The notes under the pieces are model-generated. The model did not search any database and was not told where the DNA came from. It saw nothing but the letters and a program-made list of their open reading frames with translations. This document shows positions 23,539 through 30,215 of a stretch of DNA of 36,920 nucleotides, piece after piece. Source of the DNA: SFWF01 sp045587065 (GTDB taxonomy: Bacteria > Bacillota > Clostridia > Oscillospirales > Acutalibacteraceae); the NCBI GenBank assembly GCA_045587065.1, contig JAZNBQ010000080.1:1-36920 (forward strand). Reading direction: 5' to 3'. The translations under genes were made by a program, and so were the position numbers. How positions within the stretch are numbered: the stretch's first letter is position 1; every line of letters starts with the position of its first letter.

Positions 23539-24420
23539 ATGGAATTAAAAAATTTAATAACCTTTACCCAGGTTGCAGAACTTGGAAGTTTTACAAAAGC
23601 AGCAGAACAGCTTGGGTACTCCCAATCAACAATCTCTTTTCAGATAAAGCAATTGGAAGAGGAACTGGGATGTCTTTTATTTGAAAGAATAAATCACACC
23701 ATTACCCTTACAGAACGCGGACACGAACTGGTTTCTTATGCTAATCAGATTCGCTCTCTTACAGATGAGTTTAAAGAAAACCTAATAAAAGAAGGTTCCC
23801 TTACCGGACACATTCACATTGTTACTCCGGACTCTGTCTGCGATGATATGATTAATTCCAGCTTTGTTAATTTTCATAAAGAGTACCCTGATATTTCTAT
23901 TCGTTTTACTACCGGAGACTCGGCTTTAATGCTTGACATGCTTGACCACAACGAAGCAGACGTAATCATAACTCTTGACCGACGTTTATACAACAAGGAT
24001 TATATCATTGCTAAGGAAGAACCTCTTTCAATGCATTTTGTTGCCGGTTCAAAGTCAAAGTTTGCAAAGGTTAAAAAGCTTTCTGTTAAAGATATTATTA
24101 ATGAACCCTTTGTTCTAACAGAATATGGGCAGGGCTACCGCCGAGTTTTCGACCGAGAGCTTGCTAAAAGGTCTTTGGAAATAACTCCTGTTTTGGAAAT
24201 AGGCCGAACCGACATTATTACATCTATGCTTGCAGAAAGCAACATGATTTCCTTTTTACCGGATTTTGTTACCAAGGATTTGGTAAAATCCGGAGTTCTT
24301 TCCTATCTTGACGTTTGTGATATTAACATTGAGATTTGGAAACAGCTTATTTATCATAAAAACAAATGGATGTCAAAAAGCCTTAAAACCTTTATTGACT
24401 ACATAAAAAAAGAGTTTTAA
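23539..24420 (+). CDS. LysR family transcriptional regulator
   Basis: 293 residues: N-terminal winged helix-turn-helix (ITFTQVAELGSFTKAAEQLG, then SQSTISFQIKQLEEELG) and a C-terminal ligand-binding domain of two lobes. The length is normal for the family. ATG 23539 has GGTGAT a few bases upstream. It is divergent from the TrpXYZ-type operon with 134 bp between start codons, so it most likely regulates that importer and itself; the co-inducer is presumably the transported ligand (inference). Confidence 0.95.
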   Translation: MELKNLITFTQVAELGSFTKAAEQLGYSQSTISFQIKQLEEELGCLLFERINHTITLTERGHELVSYANQIRSLTDEFKENLIKEGSLTGHIHIVTPDSVCDDMINSSFVNFHKEYPDISIRFTTGDSALMLDMLDHNEADVIITLDRRLYNKDYIIAKEEPLSMHFVAGSKSKFAKVKKLSVKDIINEPFVLTEYGQGYRRVFDRELAKRSLEITPVLEIGRTDIITSMLAESNMISFLPDFVTKDLVKSGVLSYLDVCDINIEIWKQLIYHKNKWMSKSLKTFIDYIKKEF

Positions 24421-24447
24421 AAAAGCACTCCTTCCGGAGCGCTTTTT
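24419..24447. terminator. Bidirectional terminator
   Basis: AAAAGC-a-CTCC-ttcc-GGAG-c-GCTTTT (24421-24446), with T-run on the plus strand and A-run before; shared by the LysR gene and azlD. Confidence 0.9.
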
Positions 24448-24450
24448 TCG

Positions 24451-24777
24451 TTAAAATACAAATTGCACCAAAGCCATATAACAGACTGTACCGCCTACGA
24501 TACTTAAAAGGGTGTTTCTCCTCCAAATATGAAGAAGCGCCACCACTACACAAGAAATTATAGGGGGTATAAACCCTTCTACTGATTTAAAACTCATATC
24601 TTTAAGGCAAAAGACAACAAGCATGCCCATAACTGCATAAGGCAACATTCTTCCCAGTTTTTCTATAAGTTTTGGTGTCTTTGTTTTATTATTAAATATA
24701 ATAAATGGTAAAAATCTTAATAGGGCAGTAACTACCGCGATTACAATTATTATTAACCAAACTTTAATATCAGTCAT
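24451..24777 (-). CDS. azlD: AzlD family transporter subunit
   Basis: 108-residue membrane protein with four hydrophobic helices, including ITALLRFLPFIIF-like VVTALLRFLPFIIF and YAVMGMLVVFCL, matching the small partner of AzlC. AzlCD exports branched-chain amino acids or analogues such as 4-azaleucine. AGGAGG lies upstream of the ATG and the gene overlaps azlC by 8 bases, suggesting coupled synthesis of the complex. Confidence 0.93.
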   Translation of the reverse strand: MTDIKVWLIIIVIAVVTALLRFLPFIIFNNKTKTPKLIEKLGRMLPYAVMGMLVVFCLKDMSFKSVEGFIPPIISCVVVALLHIWRRNTLLSIVGGTVCYMALVQFVF

Positions 24778-25453
24778 TTTCTTTTTCCTCCTTGCTTACA
24801 CAAAGTAAAATAGTAATGAGAAGCATAGCAGGAATTAAAAAACTTTGACTTCCAAATATCACAACGCATACTGCCGAAGCCACAACACCAATAATTGCCG
24901 AAGCGTGTTTTTTGTTGCTTATCCACTGCTCGATAAATATAGTTACAAAAAGTGCAGTCAACGTGAAATCTATGCCTTGACTGTTAAACTCCACAAGACT
25001 GCCTACCGTTGCACCTAAAACTGAGCCTGTAATCCAATACATATGATTAAACAGTGACACGAAAAAATAATAGTATTTTTTTCTGTTTTCCGGAACAATT
25101 GGATTATCGGTGCACAGCAAAGAATAGGTTTCATCAGTAAGCGCAAATATAAGGTATGGCTTTACTTTGCCTACGTTTTTGTACTTATCCATTATTGAAA
25201 TGCCGTAAAACAGATGTCTTACGTTTACCACAAAGGTTGTAAGAGCCACGGTGATAAGTGAAGCGTCTGCAACCAAAAGGCTAACCGCAAGATACTGCAT
25301 TGAGCCTGCATAAATAAAGAGGCTCATTATAAAAGCTAAAAAAATTCCGTAGCCGTTGGAATTAAGAATGATACCAAAACCAAATCCAAGGGCAAGATAT
25401 CCTGCTAAGACAGGAACGGATGCGATAAACGCCTTTTTTATTGTTTGTTTCAT
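24770..25453 (-). CDS. azlC: AzlC family branched-chain amino-acid exporter
   Basis: 227-residue membrane protein; the motif VPVLAGYLALGFGFGIIL near the N-terminus, IYAGSMQYLAVSLL and NVRHLFYGISIMDKY are typical AzlC. It forms the main transport subunit with AzlD. GAAAGG upstream of the ATG. Follows the YgjV-like gene by 14 bases. Confidence 0.95.
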   Translation of the reverse strand: MKQTIKKAFIASVPVLAGYLALGFGFGIILNSNGYGIFLAFIMSLFIYAGSMQYLAVSLLVADASLITVALTTFVVNVRHLFYGISIMDKYKNVGKVKPYLIFALTDETYSLLCTDNPIVPENRKKYYYFFVSLFNHMYWITGSVLGATVGSLVEFNSQGIDFTLTALFVTIFIEQWISNKKHASAIIGVVASAVCVVIFGSQSFLIPAMLLITILLCVSKEEKEND

Positions 25454-25467
25454 AAATTTGCCTTTCG

Positions 25468-26007
25468 TTATTTTTGCTTATCGTGACGGAATATGCCGAT
25501 AACTATAGAGGATAAAGTAAGCATTTCACAGGCAATGGCGCCCCAGGAGCCTGTCACTATATTATAGATAAGCCAACAGGGCGAACTGATTAGCGCGTAT
25601 CTGCGAACATCAGACGCATTCTTAAGACTGAATCCAATATTAAGGGCAGTCATGCCGATAACCGGCAGTATTTCAACTATGAGATTAAATGCAGTAGCTT
25701 CTTTACCAAAAGCAACGAAACTTAAAACGTATATTATTATGTAGGAAACAATAAAACCAATAAGAAAACCTATTCGGTGGTTTTTTATTTTTTCTTTAAA
25801 CAGATATACTATTGCACGAATGGTCCCTATTACGTTTAACATCCCGCCTACCATGGCACCAAGCATAAAATAGTTTGCGGCAAAAAGCGCTCCTCCAAAA
25901 AACTGTATGGCAATAATCCATTTTTGCTTTTTACACTGGTAGGAAGCTATATTAAACATCATTGCCAAAATGCCCAGGCTTTGAGCCAAAATCTCATTAA
26001 ATTCCAT
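25468..26007 (-). CDS. YgjV-like inner membrane protein
   Basis: 179 residues, about six helices. The N-terminal QSLGILAMMFNIASYQCKKQ and FGGALFAANYFMLGAMVG match the YgjV (PF10688) family, whose function is not known. ATG 26007 with AAGGAA eight bases upstream; a TTG at 26028 lies before this ribosome binding site. First gene of the operon with azlC and azlD, suggesting a link with amino-acid export. Confidence 0.8.
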   Translation of the reverse strand: MEFNEILAQSLGILAMMFNIASYQCKKQKWIIAIQFFGGALFAANYFMLGAMVGGMLNVIGTIRAIVYLFKEKIKNHRIGFLIGFIVSYIIIYVLSFVAFGKEATAFNLIVEILPVIGMTALNIGFSLKNASDVRRYALISSPCWLIYNIVTGSWGAIACEMLTLSSIVIGIFRHDKQK

Positions 26008-26036
26008 ATTTTCATTCCTTTTTTGCAATTACGACA

Positions 26037-26065
26037 ATTATAGCACAACTTTTTCCAATAAACAA
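26037..26065 (-). promoter_or_regulatory. Promoter of ygjV-like-azlCD operon
   Basis: Minus-strand TTGTTT (26065-26060), 17-bp spacer ending TGC (extended -10), TATAAT (26042-26037). Confidence 0.75.
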
Positions 26066-26079
26066 GGGAGAACCCTTGT
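26062..26079. promoter_or_regulatory. Palindrome over the azl -35 box
   Basis: ACAAGGG-agaa-CCCTTGT, perfect 7-bp arms, overlapping the -35 box of the azl promoter. Either an operator or, read on the plus strand, a hairpin followed by gaaagtttttt. The position suggests control of azlCD. Confidence 0.5.
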
Positions 26080-26178
26080 GAAAGTTTTTTGTATTTGATT
26101 TTTTACGGCACAAGTCCAAATATATGATTGAAGATTTATACGAATCGGCAATTCCTCCCTCAGAAAAAAAGTTTGAAC

Positions 26179-26207
26179 TTTACTTTTGGCATTTTGGGTG
26201 TTAGAAT
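26179..26207 (+). promoter_or_regulatory. Promoter of the AEC transporter gene
   Basis: TTTACT (26179-26184), 17-bp spacer ending TGT (extended -10), TAGAAT (26202-26207). The leader is about 28 bases. Confidence 0.6.
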
Positions 26208-26241
26208 AACTAGAGAATATTTTAGGAAAAGGAGTGTAAAT

Positions 26242-27195
26242 ATGATTACGGCGTTTCTTACTACGTTAGAACAGATGGGGAAAATTTTTCTTTTTTTCAT
26301 TCTGGGTTTCGGTTTACGTCGACTTAATATTCTGCCAAAAGAAGTAGGCTCAAGTATTTCTCGCCTTATTACCACCTTGTTTTTACCTGCTTTAATGCTA
26401 TATTCTAATATGACAGAGTTCAATCTGAAAGATATTGTAAGTTACGGAAAGCTTGTAATAATTGGCGGTCTCTTCTGGGGCGCTCTTGCTCTTCTTGCCT
26501 TTCCTGTATCAAAAAAACTAGCAGGTAATAATAAAGAAGAACAGGGTATTTTCCAATATGGCCTTACCTTTTCCAACACCGGCGCAGTGGGAGTACCCAT
26601 AACTTTAGCTCTTTTTGGAATGGAAGGCTATTTCAAATTTAGTTTGTTTGTATTGATAGGCACTCTAATGACTTATGCCTGGGGTATCAGCCTGTTTTTC
26701 GGTAACGATTTAAGACGTTCTTTCAAACAGTTTATTGTCTATTTGCTTAATCCTGTTTTTATCTTTATGATAATAGGACTATTATTAGGAATGCTTTCGG
26801 CAAAAGACTGGATGCCGACTCTTGTGGTTAATTTTGTTGGAGACCTTGCAGGTTGTTACGTACCTGTTTCTCTTCTTTCTATTGGCTTTGCCATTGCAGA
26901 TTACCCTTTAGGAGATATTATTAAGCTTCCAAAAGGCTATCTGTTTACCGTATTCCGTCTGATTGTTATACCTGCGCTCGCCCTGTTAGCTGCATGGGTT
27001 TTAAGACTTCCCAAATCTATGGCTACCATGCTTATTCTTGCTTTTTCTAACCCTTGTGGTATGAACGTTGTGGTTTATCCTGCCGCTTACGGACGTGACT
27101 GTAAGACAGGTGCAAACCTTGTGCTTGTTTCCAGTCTGTGCTCAATAATTACGGTACCTCTGTTATATGCTTTTGTTCAAAACTTTTTTCATTAA
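26242..27195 (+). CDS. AEC family transporter (auxin efflux carrier-like)
   Basis: 317-residue membrane protein with ten likely helices in two five-helix repeats (ILGFGLRRLNILPKEVGSSI early; NPCGMNVVVYPAAYG in the second half). Family members export malate, lactate, auxins or amino-acid derivatives; substrate unknown. ATG 26242 is preceded by AAAAGGAG and its promoter; an upstream in-frame ATG at 26128 would start before that promoter. Divergent from the azl operon. Single gene ending at a strong terminator. Confidence 0.92.
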   Translation: MITAFLTTLEQMGKIFLFFILGFGLRRLNILPKEVGSSISRLITTLFLPALMLYSNMTEFNLKDIVSYGKLVIIGGLFWGALALLAFPVSKKLAGNNKEEQGIFQYGLTFSNTGAVGVPITLALFGMEGYFKFSLFVLIGTLMTYAWGISLFFGNDLRRSFKQFIVYLLNPVFIFMIIGLLLGMLSAKDWMPTLVVNFVGDLAGCYVPVSLLSIGFAIADYPLGDIIKLPKGYLFTVFRLIVIPALALLAAWVLRLPKSMATMLILAFSNPCGMNVVVYPAAYGRDCKTGANLVLVSSLCSIITVPLLYAFVQNFFH

Positions 27196-27210
27196 ATAGG
27201 CAAAACATTT

Positions 27211-27243
27211 AAAGACCTTGTCAAACGACAAGGTCTTTTTTAT
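27211..27243. terminator. Bidirectional terminator
   Basis: AAAGACCTTGTC-aaac-GACAAGGTCTTT, a perfect 12-bp stem (27211-27238) with T-tails on both strands; serves the AEC gene and the convergent peptidase gene. Confidence 0.93.
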
Positions 27244-27252
27244 ATTGTAAAT

Positions 27253-27978
27253 TTAATAATCTACATCTTTTATCGGTGCTATATATACTGCTTGGTTACC
27301 CAGTTCGGCAAATCGTTTTTCTACGACATTTTTATTGTAAGCTACAGTAGTGCCTGACATAGGGTCATTAAGAAAATAATATTCTTCATTATAACCTACA
27401 AGCACCAGACAATGCTCTCCCGTCGTCCAAGTGAACACAGAATCATCTTCGAGATACCACGACGCGCCTTTGTAAGATTCTTTCATACTTATAGTTGCCC
27501 AAATTAACAAAGGTTTGTCATTATCTATATATTCATTACAAAGTTCTTTTAAAGACATATTGCTAATTTTTTGAGCTTTGCAAATTTTACTGTTGTTAAC
27601 TGCATTAATAATAGGTGTTGCAAAGCAACCATATGAGTTATTATCAAAAGGGTTTCCTACAAAAACTTCATTTGGGTCAGGGCCATATAAATTACCGTTT
27701 TTCCAATAAAAATTTTCACTATATTCAAGATAAGAATCAACAAACTCTTTTGGCGTAATGTCTATGGAATAATATTGAAACACCATTACAGCCGCAACAG
27801 ACTCACAGCCTGTAGGCAAATCAGGGTATTGAGAAATTATAGGTGCATCAATTAGTTTTTCTGCAAACGGAGCAACTTTTTGAGGCTCGTCTTTCATATG
27901 CTTTCCAGCGCATATACCCAAAAAAATTGCCACAAGGAACAAAATTATGATTACCAAAAAAGGAAAAATCTTTTTTAT
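27253..27978 (-). CDS. Membrane-anchored C39-like cysteine peptidase, probable AUA start
   Basis: 241 residues. Short basic N-terminus and one hydrophobic anchor (about 4-24), then a C39_2-like papain-fold domain with triad C58 (LPTGCES), H189 (GEHCLVLVGY) and D205 (FLNDPMSG). The active domain should face outside. A TTG at 27957 lacks any ribosome binding site. A strong GGGGAGG (27986-27992) instead sits seven bases from an in-frame ATA at 27978, extending the protein with IKKIFPF to give a normal anchor; a TAA lies six codons further upstream, so ATA is the best start. Function unknown. Divergent from and probably repressed by the XRE protein. Confidence 0.85.
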   Translation of the reverse strand: MKKIFPFLVIIILFLVAIFLGICAGKHMKDEPQKVAPFAEKLIDAPIISQYPDLPTGCESVAAVMVFQYYSIDITPKEFVDSYLEYSENFYWKNGNLYGPDPNEVFVGNPFDNNSYGCFATPIINAVNNSKICKAQKISNMSLKELCNEYIDNDKPLLIWATISMKESYKGASWYLEDDSVFTWTTGEHCLVLVGYNEEYYFLNDPMSGTTVAYNKNVVEKRFAELGNQAVYIAPIKDVDY

Positions 27979-28021
27979 AACAAAGCCTCCCCTTTAAAGT
28001 TATTTCTTATAAAGCAATTAA

Positions 28022-28050
28022 ATTATACTCAATCTTTGAGTAATTGTCAA
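28022..28050 (-). promoter_or_regulatory. Consensus promoter of the C39-like peptidase gene
   Basis: Minus-strand TTGACA (28050-28045), 17-bp spacer, TATAAT (28027-28022): perfect consensus. The first ACTCA-N5-TGAGT operator lies in its spacer. Confidence 0.9.
28027..28041. promoter_or_regulatory. XRE operator copy 1
   Basis: ACTCA-atctt-TGAGT, a 15-bp interrupted palindrome within the peptidase promoter and touching its -10. Confidence 0.8.
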
Positions 28051-28071
28051 TACTCAAATTATGAGTATGTT
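28044..28071 (+). promoter_or_regulatory. Candidate promoter of the XRE gene
   Basis: TTGTCA (28044-28049), 16-bp spacer, TATGTT (28066-28071). Its -35 overlaps the -35 of the divergent peptidase promoter. Weaker than that promoter. Confidence 0.5.
28052..28066. promoter_or_regulatory. XRE operator copy 2
   Basis: ACTCA-aatta-TGAGT, same half-sites as copy 1, starting 25 bp after it, in the spacer of the XRE promoter. Confidence 0.8.
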
Positions 28072-28094
28072 ATTGTAAATAAGAGGTGAGATTA

Positions 28095-28298
28095 TTGAAT
28101 TATCGTGAAAGAATGCGTCATTTACGAGAAGATAATGACTTGACTCAAATAAAAGTAGCAAAAATAATTAACAAATCTCAACAAGGCTATAACCACATTG
28201 AAGCAGGAAGAGCAGAGCTTAAAATAGAAGATTTAATTAAACTTTGCGATTTTTATAATGTTTCTGCGGATTATTTTATTGGAAGAAAAGATAAATAG
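28095..28298 (+). CDS. XRE family transcriptional regulator
   Basis: 67-residue single-domain Cro/C1-type helix-turn-helix protein (MNYRERMRHLREDNDLTQIK..., helices around LTQIKVAKIIN and SQQGYNHIEAG), ending SADYFIGRKDK. No sensor domain. TTG at 28095 is favoured: AGGTGA lies five bases before it and the family starts MNYRER; a GTG at 28086 overlaps that ribosome binding site. It faces the C39-like peptidase gene across a region with two identical-type palindromes, so autorepression and repression of the peptidase are likely. Its stop codon is part of the terminator stem. Confidence 0.92.
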   Translation: MNYRERMRHLREDNDLTQIKVAKIINKSQQGYNHIEAGRAELKIEDLIKLCDFYNVSADYFIGRKDK

Positions 28299-28335
28299 CA
28301 CCCATTCTGTCAGAAAGTGGGTGCTATTTTTATTT
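28297..28335 (+). terminator. Terminator of the XRE gene
   Basis: AGCACCCA (28297-28304) pairs with TGGGTGCT (28318-28325), followed by ATTTTTATTTT. Confidence 0.9.
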
Positions 28336-28370
28336 TGTAATAAAAATTTAAATCTCAAAACCTCAAAGGC

Positions 28371-28401
28371 TAAAACAAAAACCACCCTTATGGGTGGTTT
28401 T
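28371..28401 (-). terminator. Terminator of the tRNA operon
   Basis: AAAACCACCC-ttat-GGGTGGTTTT (28378-28401); on the minus strand the stem is followed by TTGTTTTA just after the tRNA-Tyr 3' end. Confidence 0.85.
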
Positions 28402-28404
28402 GTC

Positions 28405-28490
<86 letters not shown>

Positions 28491-28501
28491 ATATTAAATT
28501 T

Positions 28502-28522
28502 AAATGGAGCTGGTGGACGGAC
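28502..28522 (-). repeat. Duplicated tRNA-Thr 3' end (upstream copy)
   Basis: 21 bases identical to 28660-28680, the acceptor/T-stem 3' end and CCA of the tRNA-Thr gene plus three flanking bases. No tRNA body is attached. Looks like a relic of site-specific integration or of a lost tRNA copy. Confidence 0.85.
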
Positions 28523-28659
28523 GCATCCTTTCTTAGAAAGTATGCTGCACTACGCGGTAGGGACCGCTCCGTACTTCGCACCTAAAAACATCGCGCTGTG
28601 ATGTTTTTTTAACGGCGCTCACCCTCTTAGGCTTCAAGTCCGTTTTTAGACTTGATAAA
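28523..28659. other. Hairpin-rich segment between duplicated tRNA-Thr ends
   Basis: 137 bp with no credible gene but four hairpins: GCAT-c-CTTTC/GAAAG-t-ATGC (28523-28545), GCGGT/ACCGC (28554-28567), AAAAACATC/GATGTTTTT (28584-28608, a possible terminator) and TCAAGTC/GACTTGA (28634-28655). It would be transcribed as the spacer of the tRNA operon. Confidence 0.6.
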
Positions 28660-28662
28660 AAA

Positions 28663-28738
28663 TGGAGCTGGTGGACGGACTTGAACCCCCGACCTGCTGA
28701 TTACAAATCAGCTGCTCTACCAACTGAGCTACACCAGC
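28663..28738 (-). tRNA. tRNA-Thr (TGT anticodon)
   Basis: 76 bases with encoded CCA: acceptor GCTGGTG/CACCAGC, D-arm GCTCAGTTGGTAGAGC, anticodon arm GCTGA-TTTGTAA-TCAGC, T-arm GGGGG-TTCAAGT-CCGTC (one G:G and one G:U position). First gene of the two-tRNA operon. Confidence 0.95.
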
Positions 28739-28756
28739 AAAAATTAGCGCCTAACT

Positions 28757-28785
28757 AATATACCACAATAAAGATAAAATGTCAA
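28757..28785 (-). promoter_or_regulatory. Promoter of the tRNA-Thr/tRNA-Tyr operon
   Basis: Minus-strand TTGACA (28785-28780), 17-bp spacer, TATATT (28762-28757), with a start about 12 bases before the tRNA-Thr 5' end. The remaining 28786-28889 shows only a weak candidate promoter for the next gene (GATAAT at 28857-28862). Confidence 0.8.
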
Positions 28786-28889
28786 GAATAAATCTGCGAT
28801 TTTTTTGCCTTTTTTTGTAAAATTTAAAATGGTTTATTTTGTCTTTTTTGGGGCAAGATAATTTCAAAATCAAAAAAAGGTGATGTTTT

Positions 28890-30215
28890 ATGAAAATTAA
28901 ACTCTTTAAAGCACTTTCAGTTATTTTAATTTTACCTATTCTTTTCCTTTGTTCTTGTATGAAAAAGGACAAGGCTTCGGTTTACTTTTTGAACTTTAAG
29001 CCTGAGCTTGCCACTGCATACAACGAAATTGTAGCAGCTTATGAAAAAGAGACCGGTATTAAGGTCAAGGTAACAACTGCGGCGGCAAATCAGTATGAGC
29101 AGACACTTAAAAGTGAAATTGCAAAGACTGATGCACCATCCATTTTCCAGATTAACGGGCCTGTTGGCTACAATGAATGGAAAGATTATTGCGCCGATTT
29201 ATCTGATACTAAAATTTACAATATTTTAGCAGACAAGAGCCTTGCCATTACTCAAGATGGCGGAGTTTACGGCATACCTTACGTTATTGAGGGTTACGGC
29301 ATTATATATAATGATGCTATTATGAAAAAATATTTCTCTTTAAAGGACAAGGCGTCAAAGCTTTCTTCTGCTGAGGAAATTAAGAACTTTGAAGAGCTTG
29401 AAATTGTCGTTAAAGATATGACTGCTCATCTCAGCGACCTTGGTATTGAGGGAGTTTTCGGTTCTACCTCTATGGCATCAGGAGAAAACTGGCGCTGGAC
29501 AACACACCTTGCAAACCTTCCTTTGTACTATGAATTTAAAAATGAGGAAAATCCTACTTCTGCATTTTTAAAAGCTGATAAAATCGATTTTAAAAACGAT
29601 ACGGAATTTAAACAAATTTTAGATTTGTATCTCGAAAACTCTATTACACCTAAAAATCTTTTAGGTTCTAAATCGGTTGCAGATTCTATGGCAGAGTTTG
29701 CTCTTTCCAAGGTTGCTATGATTCAAAACGGCAACTGGGCGTGGAGTCAGATTAGCGAGGTTGAAGGTAACACTGTAAAGGCAGAGGACATTAAGTTTTT
29801 GCCTATTTATATTGGTGCCGATGGAGAAGAAAATCAAGGTCTTTGCATTGGCACAGAAAACTATTTTGCCATAAACAAAAATCTTCCTGCCGAGCAACAA
29901 AAGGCTTCTGCCGATTTCCTGTATTGGCTATTCTCCAGCAGCACAGGCAAAAAACTTGTTTATGAGAAGCTTGGCTTTATAACACCTTTTTCAACCTTCT
30001 CTGAAAACGAACAACCCAGCGACCCATTAGGACGTCAGGTTGCCAGGGACATTAAAGACAGTTCTACCAAAACTGTTCCTTGGGTATTTACTGCTATGCC
30101 CGGAGAAAACTTTAAAAAAGATTTCGGCGATTCTCTTCTTGACTACGTTCAAGGAAACAAAGAGTTTTCAGAAGTGTCTAAAATATTTAAAAGCTCTTAC
30201 GAAAGAGAGAGATAA
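28890..30215 (+). CDS. Sugar ABC transporter substrate-binding lipoprotein
   Basis: 441-residue family 1 extracellular solute-binding protein. Lipoprotein signal ends LCSC (C23). Mature sequence shows YEKETGIKVKVTTAA, the usual ligand-cleft opening of MsmE/RafE-like proteins, APSIFQINGP, and C-terminal GENFKKDFGDSLLDYVQG. Likely binds an oligosaccharide (maltose/raffinose group); exact sugar unknown. ATG 28890 follows AAAAGGTGAT. First of three genes directly abutting each other. Confidence 0.93.
   Translation: MKIKLFKALSVILILPILFLCSCMKKDKASVYFLNFKPELATAYNEIVAAYEKETGIKVKVTTAAANQYEQTLKSEIAKTDAPSIFQINGPVGYNEWKDYCADLSDTKIYNILADKSLAITQDGGVYGIPYVIEGYGIIYNDAIMKKYFSLKDKASKLSSAEEIKNFEELEIVVKDMTAHLSDLGIEGVFGSTSMASGENWRWTTHLANLPLYYEFKNEENPTSAFLKADKIDFKNDTEFKQILDLYLENSITPKNLLGSKSVADSMAEFALSKVAMIQNGNWAWSQISEVEGNTVKAEDIKFLPIYIGADGEENQGLCIGTENYFAINKNLPAEQQKASADFLYWLFSSSTGKKLVYEKLGFITPFSTFSENEQPSDPLGRQVARDIKDSSTKTVPWVFTAMPGENFKKDFGDSLLDYVQGNKEFSEVSKIFKSSYERER

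Noticed and set aside
26128..26241. Longer N-terminus for the AEC transporter
   Set aside because: The upstream ATG lies before the predicted promoter and has no ribosome binding site; AAAAGGAG precedes 26242.
28834..28862. Promoter and operator for the sugar importer
   Set aside because: GATAAT is a fair -10 but the matching -35 (ttattt) is poor, and a TTGTCTT/AAGATAA repeat has a mismatch; no cre site was recognised. Not listed as a feature.
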